Counted from the first letter of the stretch, positions 54,891 through 64,000 are shown. The stretch is 64,000 nucleotides of DNA from Arthrobacter sp. MN05-02 (GCA_004001285.1 AP018697.1:2914001-2978000), one strand, 5' to 3'. The notes: generated from the letters alone by a model not told the origin. Translations and numbers: made by a program.

Positions 54891-56030
54891 CTAGCGGTTA
54901 CCGCGCCCCGGGGACGCCTGCTCGAGGCTCTCCTGCAGTGCGTAGTAGGCCGGCTTGCGGGTGAAGTCGTTCCACATGACGGTCGCCTCGCCCTCACCGG
55001 AGAAGAACACCGGGACCCAGGAGTACTTGTCGGTGAAGCCCCAGATCGTGAAGGAGTTGCACTCCTCCACCGCGATGCAGGCGTCGAGTGCCCGCTGGTA
55101 GTAGCTCGCCTGCTTCTCGAGCTGCGCGGCGGTAGGTTCGGTCCCCGCTGCCACGTCCATCCGGACGTCGATCTCGGTGATCGCCGTCTCCAGCCCGAGG
55201 TCGTCGAAGCGCTGGAGGTTGGTCCGGAGGTCACCCGGGAAGCCGTAGCGTGTGCTCAGGTGTCCCTGAATGGCGAAGCCGTCCACGGGGACGCCCTGGG
55301 CCTGCAGCCGCGGGATGAGCTCGAGGTAGGCGTTGCTCTTCGCGTTGACGCTCTCCACGCCGTAGTCGTTGAAGAAGAGCTTCGCCTTCGGATCCGCCTC
55401 GTGGGCCCAGCGGAACGCGTCGGCGATGATCTCCGGGCCGAGTTCGCGGATCCAGATGTTGTCCGTGGTGCGCAGGGTGCCGTTGTCGTTGAAGATCTCG
55501 TTGGCCACGTCCCACTGCTGGATCTTGCCGGCGTACCGGCCGACGACGGTCTGGATGTGGTCCTTGAGGATGGCGCGCAGCTCCTCCTCGGAAAAATCGC
55601 CCTCCTCCAGCCAGGCGGGGTTCTGGCTGTGCCAGAACAGGGTATGGCCGCGGACCACCTGCTTGTTCTCCTGCGCGAACTCGACGATGGCGTCCATCTC
55701 GGCGAAGCGGTAGGTGCCGCGCTCCGGGTGCACGAACTCCCACTTGAGCTGGTTCTCGGGCGAGACGGAGCTGAACTCGGCGGCGAGGTGCTGCAGGTAT
55801 TCCCGGTCGTTGGGGAAGGGGGCCGGGTAGGGCTGGGTCTCGTGGTGGCCGCCGCCGGCGACGGCGGTGCCGATCTTGAGATCGTTCGGGGCGACCCAGC
55901 GGAGGGTGTCCTGCTTCTGGATCCCGGGCGGACGAGGGGCCTGGTGCTGTGCTGCGAGCGCGGGGGCCGCGGTGGGAAGGATCATCGCCGAAGCGAGGAC
56001 TGCGGCAGCGAGTGAGTGGTGGACCTTCAT
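54891..56030 (-). CDS. Secreted GH10 endo-1,4-beta-xylanase
   Basis: A 379-residue single-domain xylanase. Signal peptide MKVHHSLAAAVLASAMILPT to PALAAQ. GH10 hallmarks: SPENQLKWEFVHPERGTYRF, GHTLFWHSQNPAWL, QQWDVANEIFND (acid/base Glu) and ETAITEIDVRMDV (nucleophile Glu), ending with the conserved ITIWGFTDKYSW-like block (SFTIWGFTDKYSWVP). No binding module. ATG at 56030 has AAAGGAG upstream. The divergent LacI regulator and an array of palindromes in the shared promoter point to xylo-oligosaccharide induction. Confidence 0.95.
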   Translation of the reverse strand: MKVHHSLAAAVLASAMILPTAAPALAAQHQAPRPPGIQKQDTLRWVAPNDLKIGTAVAGGGHHETQPYPAPFPNDREYLQHLAAEFSSVSPENQLKWEFVHPERGTYRFAEMDAIVEFAQENKQVVRGHTLFWHSQNPAWLEEGDFSEEELRAILKDHIQTVVGRYAGKIQQWDVANEIFNDNGTLRTTDNIWIRELGPEIIADAFRWAHEADPKAKLFFNDYGVESVNAKSNAYLELIPRLQAQGVPVDGFAIQGHLSTRYGFPGDLRTNLQRFDDLGLETAITEIDVRMDVAAGTEPTAAQLEKQASYYQRALDACIAVEECNSFTIWGFTDKYSWVPVFFSGEGEATVMWNDFTRKPAYYALQESLEQASPGRGNR

Positions 56031-56065
56031 GAGCTCTCCTTTGAGGTACCTGAGGTGCGGTCGTC

Positions 56066-56101
56066 CGAAACTTTCCTCGGAACTTTTCCGGAACTTTCCG
56101 G
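56066..56101. promoter_or_regulatory. Array of LacI-type operators in the xylanase/regulator divergent promoter
   Basis: Three near-identical pseudo-palindromes in a row: CGAAACTTTCC (56066-56076), CGGAACTTTTCCG (56078-56090) and CCGGAACTTTCCGG (56088-56101). A fourth palindrome TTCCGGAA is at 56165-56172, nearer the regulator start. This resembles the CGAAA/TTTCG operators of actinobacterial LacI regulators of plant-polysaccharide use. The likely ligand is the product of the adjacent lacI-type gene. Confidence 0.65.
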
Positions 56102-56209
56102 AAATACCGTTGCTGTAGGTTAGGAACACGGCGCAGGAGAGGTCAAGGGCGGAAGCGAAAACAGTTCCGGAAGGCCTCGACCTTGCTCCAGGCGCCCCGA
56201 GGAGGATTT

Positions 56210-57235
56210 GTGCACGACAACACCCAACCCGCCGTGACGATCTCGGCGATCGCCTCGGCCGCCGGAGTCTCGGTCCCCACGGTGTCGCGCGTCCTCAACG
56301 GCCGGTCCGACGTCGCCCCCGCGACGCGCGAACGCGTGGAGGCACTCCTCCGCGACTACGGGTACCGCCGCCGCGGCGCGGCCCAGGCGGCCCCCTCCGG
56401 GCTGGTGGACCTCGTCTTCAACGACCTCGACAGCCCCTGGGCGGTGGAGATCATCCGCGGCGTCGAGGAGGCCCTGAACGCCGAGGGCATGTCCGTGGTG
56501 GTGTCCGCCATCCATCGGCGGGGCAGCGCGGACTCCACGCGCAAGTGGCTCGACACCCTCGGCGCCAGGACCAGCGACGGCGCCATCCTCGTCACGACGG
56601 ACCTCGACTCCTTCCTCCACGCCGAGCTGCAGCGGCTCAACGTCCCCGTGGTGGTCGTCGATCCTGCGGGTGTGCCGGATCTCCAGGTGCCGACGATCGG
56701 GGCGACCAACTGGACCGGTGCGGTCACCGCCACGGAGCACCTCACCCAGCAGAACCACCGCCGCATCGGATTCGTCGCCGGACGCCCGGGGCTGTGGTGC
56801 AGCCGTGCGCGCCTCGACGGCTACCGGGCGGGGCTCGACGCCGCGGGCATCGCCTTCGACCCAGCCCTCGTGATCAGCGGGGACTTCGACTACGCCTCGG
56901 GGTTCGCGGCAGGGAAGGAACTCCTCGGGCACCCCGACCGGCCCACCGCGATCTTCGCAGCCAGCGACCAGATGGCCCTCGGCGTGTACGAGGCGGCCCG
57001 CCAGCAGGGCCTGCGCATCCCGGACGACCTCAGCGTCATCGGCTTCGACGACCTGCCCGAGGCGGGGTGGGCATCCCCTCCGCTGACGACGGTCCGACAG
57101 CCGCTCTCGGAGATGGGAGCGCTCGCGGCCCGCACCCTCGTGCGGCTGATCGCCGGTGACGCCGTCGAGAGTCCACGGATCGAGCTGTCCACCCGCCTGG
57201 TCACCCGGGCGAGCGTGGGAGCACTCGGCGCCTGA
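56210..57235 (+). CDS. LacI family transcriptional regulator of xylan use
   Basis: A 341-residue regulator. Helix-turn-helix: VTISAIASAAGVSVPTVSRVLNGRSDVAPATRERVEALL (given in blocks). The sugar-binding domain is the periplasmic-binding-protein type (IIRGVEEALNAEGMSVVVSA; PTAIFAASDQMALGVYEAARQQGLRIPDDLSVIGFDDL, in part). GTG start at 56210 follows GGAGGA closely; the frame to 56183 is rejected. It is divergent from the GH10 gene and followed by xylA, so it probably represses the xylanases and responds to a xylo-sugar. Confidence 0.88.
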   Translation: MHDNTQPAVTISAIASAAGVSVPTVSRVLNGRSDVAPATRERVEALLRDYGYRRRGAAQAAPSGLVDLVFNDLDSPWAVEIIRGVEEALNAEGMSVVVSAIHRRGSADSTRKWLDTLGARTSDGAILVTTDLDSFLHAELQRLNVPVVVVDPAGVPDLQVPTIGATNWTGAVTATEHLTQQNHRRIGFVAGRPGLWCSRARLDGYRAGLDAAGIAFDPALVISGDFDYASGFAAGKELLGHPDRPTAIFAASDQMALGVYEAARQQGLRIPDDLSVIGFDDLPEAGWASPPLTTVRQPLSEMGALAARTLVRLIAGDAVESPRIELSTRLVTRASVGALGA

Positions 57236-57281
57236 AGCGTGTCCAGCAGATCCGCCGTATCCACCGACTCGCGATCCGGGC

Positions 57282-57327
57282 TTGACTCTGGCGGCAAACC
57301 TAATATGTTTGTAACGGCAACATATTA
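57282..57327 (+). promoter_or_regulatory. xylA promoter with palindromic operator
   Basis: TTGACT (57282-57287) and TATGTT (57304-57309), 16 bases apart, form a candidate sigma-70 promoter. The -10 is inside a perfect 9-bp inverted repeat, TAATATGTT (57301-57309) and AACATATTA (57319-57327). This differs from the xylanase operators, so a second regulator such as a ROK-type XylR, not in this window, is expected. Confidence 0.6.
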
Positions 57328-57353
57328 ATCACACACACTTCCTGGAGCACTCA

Positions 57354-58546
57354 ATGGCGATCGAGCCCACCCGCGACGACAAATTCTCCTTCGGACTCTG
57401 GACGGTGGGCTGGGAAGCCCAGGACCAGTTCGGATCCGCGACCCGTGCACCCCTCGATGTCGTCGAGGCGGTCAACCGCCTGAGCGACCTCGGCGCGTAC
57501 GGCATCACCTTCCACGACGACGACCTCTTCCCCTTCGGCTCCTCCCCCGCGGACCGCCAGCGCGAGATCGACCGCCTGAAGGGCGCGCTGAAGTCCACCG
57601 GGCTGATCGTGCCCATGGTCACCACCAACCTCTTCAGCCACCCGGTCTTCAAGGACGGCGGCTTCACGAGCAACGACCGCGGCGTCCGCCGGTTCGCCCT
57701 GCGCAAGGTGCTGGACAACATCGACCTCGCGGCAGAGCTCGGCGCGAAGACGTTCGTCATGTGGGGCGGACGCGAAGGCAGCGAGTACGACGCCGCCAAG
57801 GACATCCGCGGCGCCCTCGAGCGCTACCGCGAGGCCGTCAACCTGCTCGGCGACTACGTCACCGACAAGGGGTACGACATCCGCTTCGCGATCGAGCCCA
57901 AGCCCAACGAGCCGCGCGGCGACATCCTCCTGCCGACCCTCGGTCACGCGATGGCGTTCATCGAGACGCTGGAACGCCCCGAACTCGTGGGCATCAACCC
58001 GGAGACGGGCCACGAGCAGATGGCCGGGCTGAACTTCACCCACGGCATCGCGCAGGCCCTCTACCAGGGCAAGCTGTTCCACATCGACCTCAACGGCCAG
58101 CGCAGCATCAAGTTCGACCAGGACCTCGTGTTCGGGCACGGCGACCTGCAGAACGCCTTCTCGCTCGTGGACCTGCTGGAGAACGGCGGCCCCGCGGGCG
58201 GTCCGTCCTACGACGGCCCCCGCCACTTCGACTACAAGCCGAGCCGCACCGAGGACATGGACGGCGTCTGGGACTCGGCCGCAGCGAACATGCAGACCTA
58301 CCTGCTGCTCAAGGAGCGTGCCGCCGCCTTCCGCGCGGACCCCGAGGTCCAGGCCGCACTGGAAGCATCACGGGTCTCCGAGATCAACGTGCCCACGCTC
58401 GACGAGGGCGAGGGCTACACGACGCGCTCCGCGCGGACCGCGCGTCCTACGAGGAGTTCGACACGGACGCCTACTTCAACGGCAAGGGCTTCGGCTTCGT
58501 GAAGCTGCAGCAGCTCTTCATCGAGCACCTGCTCGGCGCCCGCTGA
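57354..58546 (+). CDS. xylA: Xylose isomerase, one frameshift as assembled
   Basis: About 397 residues when a single missing base near 58425 is restored: the main frame ends its homology at DEGEGYT and resumes as [20 protein letters not shown] in another frame to the stop at 58546. Conserved sites: [13 protein letters not shown] (active-site His and Asp), [15 protein letters not shown] (metal Glu and Lys), [14 protein letters not shown] and [19 protein letters not shown] (metal Asp/His). It interconverts xylose and xylulose. xylB follows by 3 bases. The frameshift falls in a conserved enzyme and is probably an assembly error. Confidence 0.93.
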
Positions 58547-58549
58547 TCC

Positions 58550-60025
58550 ATGGCCCTCGTTGCCGGCGTCGACTCGTCGACGCAGAGTTGCAAGGTCGTC
58601 GTCGTCGACACCGGGACGGGCGCGGAAGTCCGGACCGGCCGTGCCCTCCACCCGGAGGGCACGGAGGTCGACCCCGGCGCCTGGTGGAAGGCCCTGCTGT
58701 CAGCGCTCGACGCCGCTGACGGACTCGGCGACGACGTCGACGGGCTCGCCGTCGCGGGCCAGCAGCACGGGATGGTGCTGCTGGACCGTGACGGGCGAAT
58801 CCTCCGCGACGCCCTGCTGTGGAACGACACCCGATCCGCCGGTGCCGCCCGGGACCTGATCGGTGAACTGGGCGTCGACGGCCTCGTGGAGCGGACGGGC
58901 TCCGCCCCGGTGGCGTCCTTCACCAGCACCAAGGTGCGCTGGGTGCGCGACGCCGAACCGGACGTCGTCCCGGCCATCGCGGCCGTGGCACTGCCGCACG
59001 ACTGGCTGACGTGGCGCCTGCGCGGCTTCGGACCCGAGGGGGAGGCTCCGCTCGGGCCGGTGCTGGAGGAACTCGTCACGGACCGCTCGGACGCGAGCGG
59101 CACGGGCTACTGGGAGTCCTGCCGCGGACGCGTACGATCTCGCCCTCTTCGAGGACATCCTCGGCCGTCCGGCACGTGAAGCCGGACAGCCGGGGCGCGA
59201 GCCGGACCAGGTCGTCCTCCCCCGGGTCCTCCCGGCGGAGGCCTCCGCGGGCACCGTGCATCCCTCGTTCCTGGCGGGAGACCGCCGGATCGTCCTGGGC
59301 TCCGGCGCCGGTGACAATGCGGGTGCCGCCCTCGGACTGGGTGCGGAAGAGGGGGACGTCGTCGTGTCCCTCGGGACGAGCGGTACCGTCTTCGCCGTCG
59401 CCCCGCAGGCGGTGGCCGACCGCTCCGGGACGGTGGCGGGGTTCGCCGACGCCAGCGGGCTGTTCCTGCCGCTGGTGGCGACCCTCAACGCCGCCCGCGT
59501 GCTGTCGTCGGTGGCCGGCATCCTCGGCGTGGACCACGACGGCTTCGCCGACCTGGCCCGCGAGGCAACACCGGGCTCGGATGGTGTGGTCCTGGTGCCC
59601 TATTTCGAGGGCGAGCGCACACACCCAACCTGCCGACGGCGAAGGCCAGCTTCCACAATCTCAGCATCGCCTCCTCGACGCGCGCCAACATCGCCCGTGC
59701 CGCGATCGAGGGCATGCTGTGCGGACTGGCCGACGCCCTCGACGCGGTGCGGGCTGCCGGTGTCACGCCGCGCCACCTGCTGCTGATCGGCGGGGCCGCA
59801 CAGAACGCGGCGGTCCAGGAGGTCGCCGCCCAGGTGTTCGACCTGCCCGTGCGCATCCCCGGCCCGGGCGAGTACGTCGCGCGGGGCGCCGCGGTACAGG
59901 CCGCGTGGGCCGTGGCGGGATCCCGGCCGCAGTGGTCGGTGGAGACGCTCGAGGATCGCGCGTCCGACCATCGGCCGGTCATCCGGGAGCAGTACCGGGC
60001 CGCGGTGGCATCCGTGGCGTTCTGA
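58550..60025 (+). CDS. xylB: Xylulokinase, two frameshifts as assembled
   Basis: A FGGY kinase of about 490 residues that phosphorylates xylulose. Start: [20 protein letters not shown] with [11 protein letters not shown] and [14 protein letters not shown]. The frame breaks near 59120 (resuming [19 protein letters not shown]) and near 59624, where an extra AC in the ACAC run after GERT interrupts [17 protein letters not shown]. The C-terminal FGGY motifs follow ([34 protein letters not shown]). Only the indels break it; all conserved blocks are present. Confidence 0.9.
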
Positions 60026-60034
60026 CCGGTCCTG

Positions 60035-60085
60035 CACCGACGACGAGAGGCACCACCCCACGGGTGGTGCCTCTCGTCGTCGGTG
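60035..60085. terminator. Very strong bidirectional terminator after xylB
   Basis: A perfect 24-bp stem: left arm 60035-60058, right arm 60062-60085, with a CAC loop. It separates xylB from the convergent membrane protein gene. Confidence 0.9.
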
Positions 60086-60105
60086 GATGGTGCGGCGTCG
60101 TCCGG

Positions 60106-60727
60106 TCAGAGGCCGGTCTGGTGGTCGATGCCGACCTGGTCGACCTTGCGGTGGAAGCGCATCCCGGCCTTGCCCCCGAGGATCGCGCCGAGAAGGGGCA
60201 CGAGGATCGCGATGGCCAGTCCGATGAGTCCGCCGGCCGTCAGGGCGCTGCCGTCGACGGGGATGTTGGGCTGGCCCTGCACCTGCGCGAGGACGTTGAA
60301 CCGGCTGCCCGCGACGGCGGCGAGGATCGCCAGGACGATCGCGACGATGATGCCCCACAGCCAGACGGCGAGGCCCTGCTTGACGCCGTCGAACCGTGCC
60401 ATGCGCCCGGCGACGTACCCGCCGCAGTAGTAGGCGACGAACAGGATGACGGCCAGGACGATACCGCTGGCGATGCCGATTCTCTGGGCGTTCTCCTGTG
60501 CCTGGTTCGCGGCGTCGGACGCGGTGCCCGTGGTGGCCGCTCCGATGCCGACGCCGATCGCCGTCGCCAGGGCACTGAGGATGACGGTGAGGCCGATCGC
60601 CGTCAGCCACCCGAAGAACGCCGATCCCCACTTGATGCCGCCGAACCGCTCCTTCTCCCGCGGCGACGACGTCGTTGCGCCGACTCCTCGGTGTGCTCGC
60701 GCCCGATGATGTGTTCTCTGGTGCCAT
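60106..60727 (-). CDS. Membrane protein of the YrzE/TIGR04086-like type, one frameshift as assembled
   Basis: From the ATG at 60727 (MAPENTSSGAS...RRNDVVA) the frame shifts near 60665 into EKERFGGIKWGSAFFGWLTA, then four helices (TVILSALATAIGVGIGAA, IVLAVILFVAYYCGGYVAG, LAVWLWGIIVAIVLAILAAVAG, GLIGLAIAILVPLLGAILGGKAG). About 206 residues. The conserved downstream frame alone starts at MARFDGVKQ (60402). Function unknown; similar proteins are common in Micrococcaceae. No partner gene. Confidence 0.65.
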
Positions 60728-61040
60728 GGTGTCGATTCTCCTTGGTAGGTGGAAGGAACCCCTCGGGCTGCAGCACCGCAGTACCGCCGCCGGATTGCTC
60801 AGCCTACTTACTACCGTGGGGGAATCCGCCGGCTGACGCAACCGGCTTATGTTGCCCTCCGTGCAAGAAAGCGGCAAGCTGCGGCCGGATAGGCCCTACT
60901 CCCCTGCTCTGCCGCGGAAGTTCACCGCGACCCCAGGGTCCCGGACCGGGGCATCCCCGGAGAAGGGAGTACTGCACCGGCTCGTGATCGAATCGCCGCT
61001 TGCCGGAACGCGATGTCCGGGTACACGGTGCCTCCAGCGC
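60728..61040. other. Gene-free stretch between the membrane protein and GH3 terminator
   Basis: No ORF with convincing coding character, no clear promoter or repeat was seen. It holds the upstream region of the minus-strand membrane gene. Confidence 0.4.
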
Positions 61041-61074
61041 GGCAACCCGCCCCCATGGACGGGAGCGGGTTGCC
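61041..61074 (-). terminator. Terminator of the GH3 gene
   Basis: GGCAACCCGC (61041-61050) pairs with GCGGGTTGCC (61065-61074), with additional C/G pairs inside, 23 bases past the GH3 stop. Confidence 0.75.
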
Positions 61075-61096
61075 GGTGGTGCGGTGAGGGCGGATC

Positions 61097-63439
61097 TCAG
61101 GTGACGTCCACCTGCACGTCGCAGTGCAGCCGGCGCGTGTGGTCCACGGGCCGCACGCCGCCGGTCAGGGTGAGGGGCAGGGCAGCGCGGATGTCACTGC
61201 TCGAGGCCCCCAACCGCAGCTCGAGCGCACCCGGCTCGACGATCCGCAGTCCGTCCCGTCCCGTGAAGGACGTGACGTCCGCCGGGACGGTGAACGCGAC
61301 CCGCGCCGAGGCTCCTGCGGCCAGCGGCACGCGGGCGTAGGCGACGAGGCGCTGCACGGGCCGCACGACGGACGCCACGGGATCGTGCAGGTAGAGCTGC
61401 ACCACCTCGACGCCGTCGCGCTCCCCCGCATTGGTGACCGTCACGTGCACGGTGACCTCGCCGTCGGTGGGTGCCGATTCCGCGGTGGATCCCGCACCCG
61501 TCCAGGTGAAGTCCGTGTACCCGAGGCCGTGGCCGAAAGCGAACGCCGCCGTCGGATCGATATTGGACACTCCACTGGCCTGCGCCAGGGGCGCCGCGAG
61601 GTAGGTGGAGGGCTGGGCTCCCGGCGTCCCGGGGATACTGACGGGCAGGCGTCCGCCGGGGTTGATCCGTCCGCTGAGGACGCCGGCCACGGCGGCTGCA
61701 CCCTCCTCGCCGGGAAAGAACCCCTGCACGATCGCGGCGGCGTCCGTGGTCGCGGACCCGAGCGCGTACGGGCGGCCGGTCAGCAGCACGACGACGACGG
61801 GCTTGCCGGTGGCGAGCAGTTCGTCGAGGAGCTGCTGCTGCACACCCGGGAGCGCCAGTGATTCGGCGTCGCATCCTTCGCCGCTGGTGCCGCGCCCGAA
61901 GAGTCCCGCCCGGTCGCCGAGGACCGCGACGACGACGTCGGCTCCGCCGGCGACCGCGAGGGCCTCGTCGAATCCGGTGGTCGCGGTGCCGTCGATCGTG
62001 CACCCGGCCGCGACGGTGATGTCGCTCGCGCCGAACTCGCGCTGGAGGGCTTCGGCGACCGTCGGGATGGCGAGGCCGATCTCGACGTCGGGGTGCTGCT
62101 CGCCGACGTGCGCGGGGAAGGAGTAGCAGCCCAGGAACGCGCGGTGCGTGTCCGCGTTGGGGCCGATGAGGGCGATGCGCGGTGCGGTGGCGAGCGGCAG
62201 GATCCCGCTGTTCCTGACGAGGACGATCGACTGCTCCGCGAGCTCGCGGGCGATCTCGCGGTTGCCCGGGGAATCGAGGTCGACGACGGGTGTCCCGGCG
62301 CCGGCCCGGTCGAGGGCCGGCGGGACCGGGGACCACCCGGGATCGAGCAGGCCCAGGTCCAGCTTCTGCCGGAGGACGCGGCGGAGCGCACGGTCCACGA
62401 GGCCTTCGTCCAGCCGCCCGCCGTCGATCTCGGCGAGGAGGTGCTCGCCGAAGGTGTGCACGGTCGGCAGTTCGACGTCGACCCCGGCGGTCAGGGCCGC
62501 GGCCGCCGCCTCACCGAGCGTCGCGGCCACGCGGTGCAGTTCCTGGAGGAAGGCGATGCCGAAGTAGTCGGCCACGACCGTGCCGTCGAAGCCCCAGGTG
62601 TCCCGCAGGAGCGAGGTGAGGAGCGAGGCGTCCGCCGCTGTCGGCACGCCGTCGATGTCGGTGTAGGCATGCATGACCGACCGTACGCCGGACTCCCGGA
62701 TCGCCATCTCGAACGGCGGCAGGAGCACGTCCGCCCGCTCGCGTTCCCCGATGGAGACGGGCGCGAGGTTGCGACCGGCCTTCGACGCCGAGTACCCGAC
62801 GAAGTGCTTGAGCGTGGCGACGATCCCGCTGCTCTCGAGTCCCTGCACGTACGCCGTCGCGATGGTCCCGATCAGGTACGGGTCCTCGCCGATGGTCTCT
62901 TCCACCCGCCCCCACCGGGCGTCGCGTACGACGTCGAGCACCGGGGCGAGACCCTGGTGGACGCCGACGGAGCGGAGGTCCGCGCCGATGGCCGAGGACA
63001 TGGTCCGGACGAGGTCGGGGTTGAAGGTGGCCCCCCAGGCGAGGGGGACCGGGTAGGCCGTGGCCTTCCACGCCGCGAACCCGGCGAGGCATTCCTCGTG
63101 GACGAGGGCGGGGATGCCGAAGCGGTTGGCCGCCGTGATGCGCTCCTGGGTGCGCTGCAGCGACAGGGCCCCGAGTCCCGGCTCCACGGGGGCGGTGCCG
63201 AAGGGACGGGTCAGCTGGCCGAGTCCGTGCGGCAGGAGTTCGTCGAGGTCCACGGCCTCGTTCATCTCGTGCTGGTGCGGGGCCACCTCCCCGCCCTCGG
63301 TGTTGGCGCCGACCCAGACGCCGACCAGCTGGGCGACCTTCTCGCGCAGCGTCATCGCCTGGATGAGGGTCTCGACCCGGTCCTCGGGTGCGGCGGCGGT
63401 GTCCCGCCAGGGGGCGTCGTTCAGTGTTGTCTCAGTCAT
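61097..63439 (-). CDS. Glycoside hydrolase family 3 (beta-xylosidase/beta-glucosidase)
   Basis: A 780-residue intracellular enzyme: no signal peptide, start MTETTLNDAPWRDTAAAPEDR. Catalytic nucleophile Asp lies in GFDGTVVADYFGIAFLQ; substrate-binding blocks include ARWGRVEETIGEDPYLIG and KHFVGYSASKAGRN. The C-terminal GH3 domain and fibronectin-like domain end the protein (FGHGLGYTDFTW ... VTVTNAGERDGVEVVQLYLHDP). The ATG at 63439 follows the sugar permease stop by 2 bases. Location next to xyl genes suggests hydrolysis of imported xylo-oligosaccharides. Confidence 0.9.
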   Translation of the reverse strand: MTETTLNDAPWRDTAAAPEDRVETLIQAMTLREKVAQLVGVWVGANTEGGEVAPHQHEMNEAVDLDELLPHGLGQLTRPFGTAPVEPGLGALSLQRTQERITAANRFGIPALVHEECLAGFAAWKATAYPVPLAWGATFNPDLVRTMSSAIGADLRSVGVHQGLAPVLDVVRDARWGRVEETIGEDPYLIGTIATAYVQGLESSGIVATLKHFVGYSASKAGRNLAPVSIGERERADVLLPPFEMAIRESGVRSVMHAYTDIDGVPTAADASLLTSLLRDTWGFDGTVVADYFGIAFLQELHRVAATLGEAAAAALTAGVDVELPTVHTFGEHLLAEIDGGRLDEGLVDRALRRVLRQKLDLGLLDPGWSPVPPALDRAGAGTPVVDLDSPGNREIARELAEQSIVLVRNSGILPLATAPRIALIGPNADTHRAFLGCYSFPAHVGEQHPDVEIGLAIPTVAEALQREFGASDITVAAGCTIDGTATTGFDEALAVAGGADVVVAVLGDRAGLFGRGTSGEGCDAESLALPGVQQQLLDELLATGKPVVVVLLTGRPYALGSATTDAAAIVQGFFPGEEGAAAVAGVLSGRINPGGRLPVSIPGTPGAQPSTYLAAPLAQASGVSNIDPTAAFAFGHGLGYTDFTWTGAGSTAESAPTDGEVTVHVTVTNAGERDGVEVVQLYLHDPVASVVRPVQRLVAYARVPLAAGASARVAFTVPADVTSFTGRDGLRIVEPGALELRLGASSSDIRAALPLTLTGGVRPVDHTRRLHCDVQVDVT

Positions 63440-63441
63440 GG

Positions 63442-64000
63442 TTACTTTCCGCCAGCGCCCATGAGGCCCTGGACAAGCGCGCGGCGCGCGAACAGGTAGA
63501 CGAGCAGGACGGGCACCATCGAGAGGGTGACCGCGGCGAGCAGGCCCGGGATGTTGATGCCGTACTGCGTCTGGAAGTTGAAGAGGCCGAGGGTCACCAC
63601 GCGGGTGCTCTCGGACTGCGTGAGGATCAGGGGGAAGAGGAATCCGTTCCACGCCTGGAGGGCGGAGAAGACGGCGATCGTGGAGATGCCACCCTTGGAC
63701 AGCGGCAGGACCAGCCGGAAGAAGGCGCGCGCCGGGCTCGCTCCGTCCATGGCCATCGCCTCGTACAGCTCCCCCGTGATGTCGCGCATGGTGCCACTGA
63801 GGATCAGCGTGCAGATGGGCAGCGCGAAGGCCGCTGTGGGCAGGATGACGCCGATCAGGTTGTCGTACAGGCCGACGGTGTTGATCAGGTAGAACACGGG
63901 CACGATCACGGCCTGCGCCGGGATCGCGAGGCCCAGCAGGAAGAAGCGGAACACGAACGACGCCGCCCGGCTCTGGCTGCGCACGATCGCGTAGCTGAGC
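63442..64000 (-). CDS. Carbohydrate ABC transporter permease (MalG type), 5' end beyond window
   Basis: The frame is open to the window end. The visible part (about 186 residues) has five helices, the EAA loop ELYEAMAMDGASPARAFFRLVLPLSKGGI, and a C-terminal RALVQGLMGAGGK tail typical of CUT1 permeases. It is the last permease of a sugar importer whose other parts lie outside the window, and it is coupled to the GH3 gene. Xylobiose or a similar oligosaccharide is the likely cargo. Confidence 0.88.
   Translation of the reverse strand, partial: LSYAIVRSQSRAASFVFRFFLLGLAIPAQAVIVPVFYLINTVGLYDNLIGVILPTAAFALPICTLILSGTMRDITGELYEAMAMDGASPARAFFRLVLPLSKGGISTIAVFSALQAWNGFLFPLILTQSESTRVVTLGLFNFQTQYGINIPGLLAAVTLSMVPVLLVYLFARRALVQGLMGAGGK

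Noticed and set aside
56120..56932. Minus-strand frame antisense to the LacI regulator
   Set aside because: Val/Glu/Gly/Arg-rich shadow with no domain; the regulator on the other strand is clear.
59600..60877. Minus-strand frame of 425 codons across xylB and the membrane gene
   Set aside because: Only its first about 20 codons from 60727 are probably real; the rest is shadow created by the frameshift near 60665.

Overview
The window looks like chromosomal DNA of a high-GC Gram-positive bacterium, most likely an Arthrobacter-like member of the Micrococcaceae. The basis is the codon use and GC content, GTG starts with GGAGG-type Shine-Dalgarno sites, a tad (Flp-type) cluster beside an MrfA-like helicase, and a gene order that follows the Mycobacterium tuberculosis stretch Rv3649 to Rv3683: helicase, tad genes with ssd, acsA, marP, NUDIX, nth, crp, ridA, ponA2, metallophosphoesterase. 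The genus is an inference from protein style, not from a marker gene.

Layout. 1-5.9 kb: end of a DUF1998 helicase, then a minus-strand tad cluster (TadE-like proteins, pilin-like DUF4244 protein, two TadB/TadC membrane proteins, CpaF ATPase, Ssd/CpaE). 6-12.9 kb: an exonuclease/DNA polymerase A protein, a CoA-type NUDIX, endonuclease III, a membrane protein and acetyl-CoA synthetase with a CRP-type operator. 13-16 kb: ohr with a divergent TetR regulator, an MHS-family transporter, aroQ. 16-24.5 kb: a dipeptide-type ABC uptake system split in two (fused ATPases on plus; two permeases and a lipoprotein on minus) around a reverse transcriptase and a DUF5996 gene. 24.7-33.6 kb: DUF2332, polysaccharide deacetylase, marP, crp, NUDIX, ridA, DUF4177, ponA2, metallophosphoesterase. 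33.7-37.4 kb: a heterodimeric ABC exporter. 37.5-51.5 kb: tRNA-Pro(CGG), a secreted beta-propeller, EamA transporter, purC/purD, a molybdopterin oxidoreductase, asparaginase, SCP-like and DUF2079 genes, an EAL-CBS protein, purF/purM. 51.8-64 kb: a xylan/xylose locus (CE4-GH10 fusion enzyme, GH10 xylanase, LacI regulator, xylA, xylB, GH3 enzyme, sugar ABC permease).

The most notable element is a candidate retron at about 18.0-19.65 kb on the minus strand. The reverse transcriptase carries YADD, the QGxxxSP motif and the retron-type VTG motif. Directly upstream lies a 161-nt segment bounded by a perfect 17-bp inverted repeat (19489-19505 and 19633-19649) that encloses three hairpins, which is the a1-msr-msd-a2 layout of retron non-coding RNA. 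A TAGGGT -10 box sits 6 nt before the repeat, and an ATG with a strong ribosome site lies 45 nt after it. No obvious toxin or effector accompanies it except the divergent DUF5996 gene.

A caveat affects several entries. At least seven genes (RT N-terminus, EamA transporter, molybdopterin oxidoreductase, CE4-GH10 enzyme, xylA, xylB, a membrane protein at 60.1 kb) carry one to three small frameshifts, many in short G/C runs or an AC repeat. Their products are well conserved on both sides of the breaks, so assembly indel errors are at least as likely as true pseudogenes.
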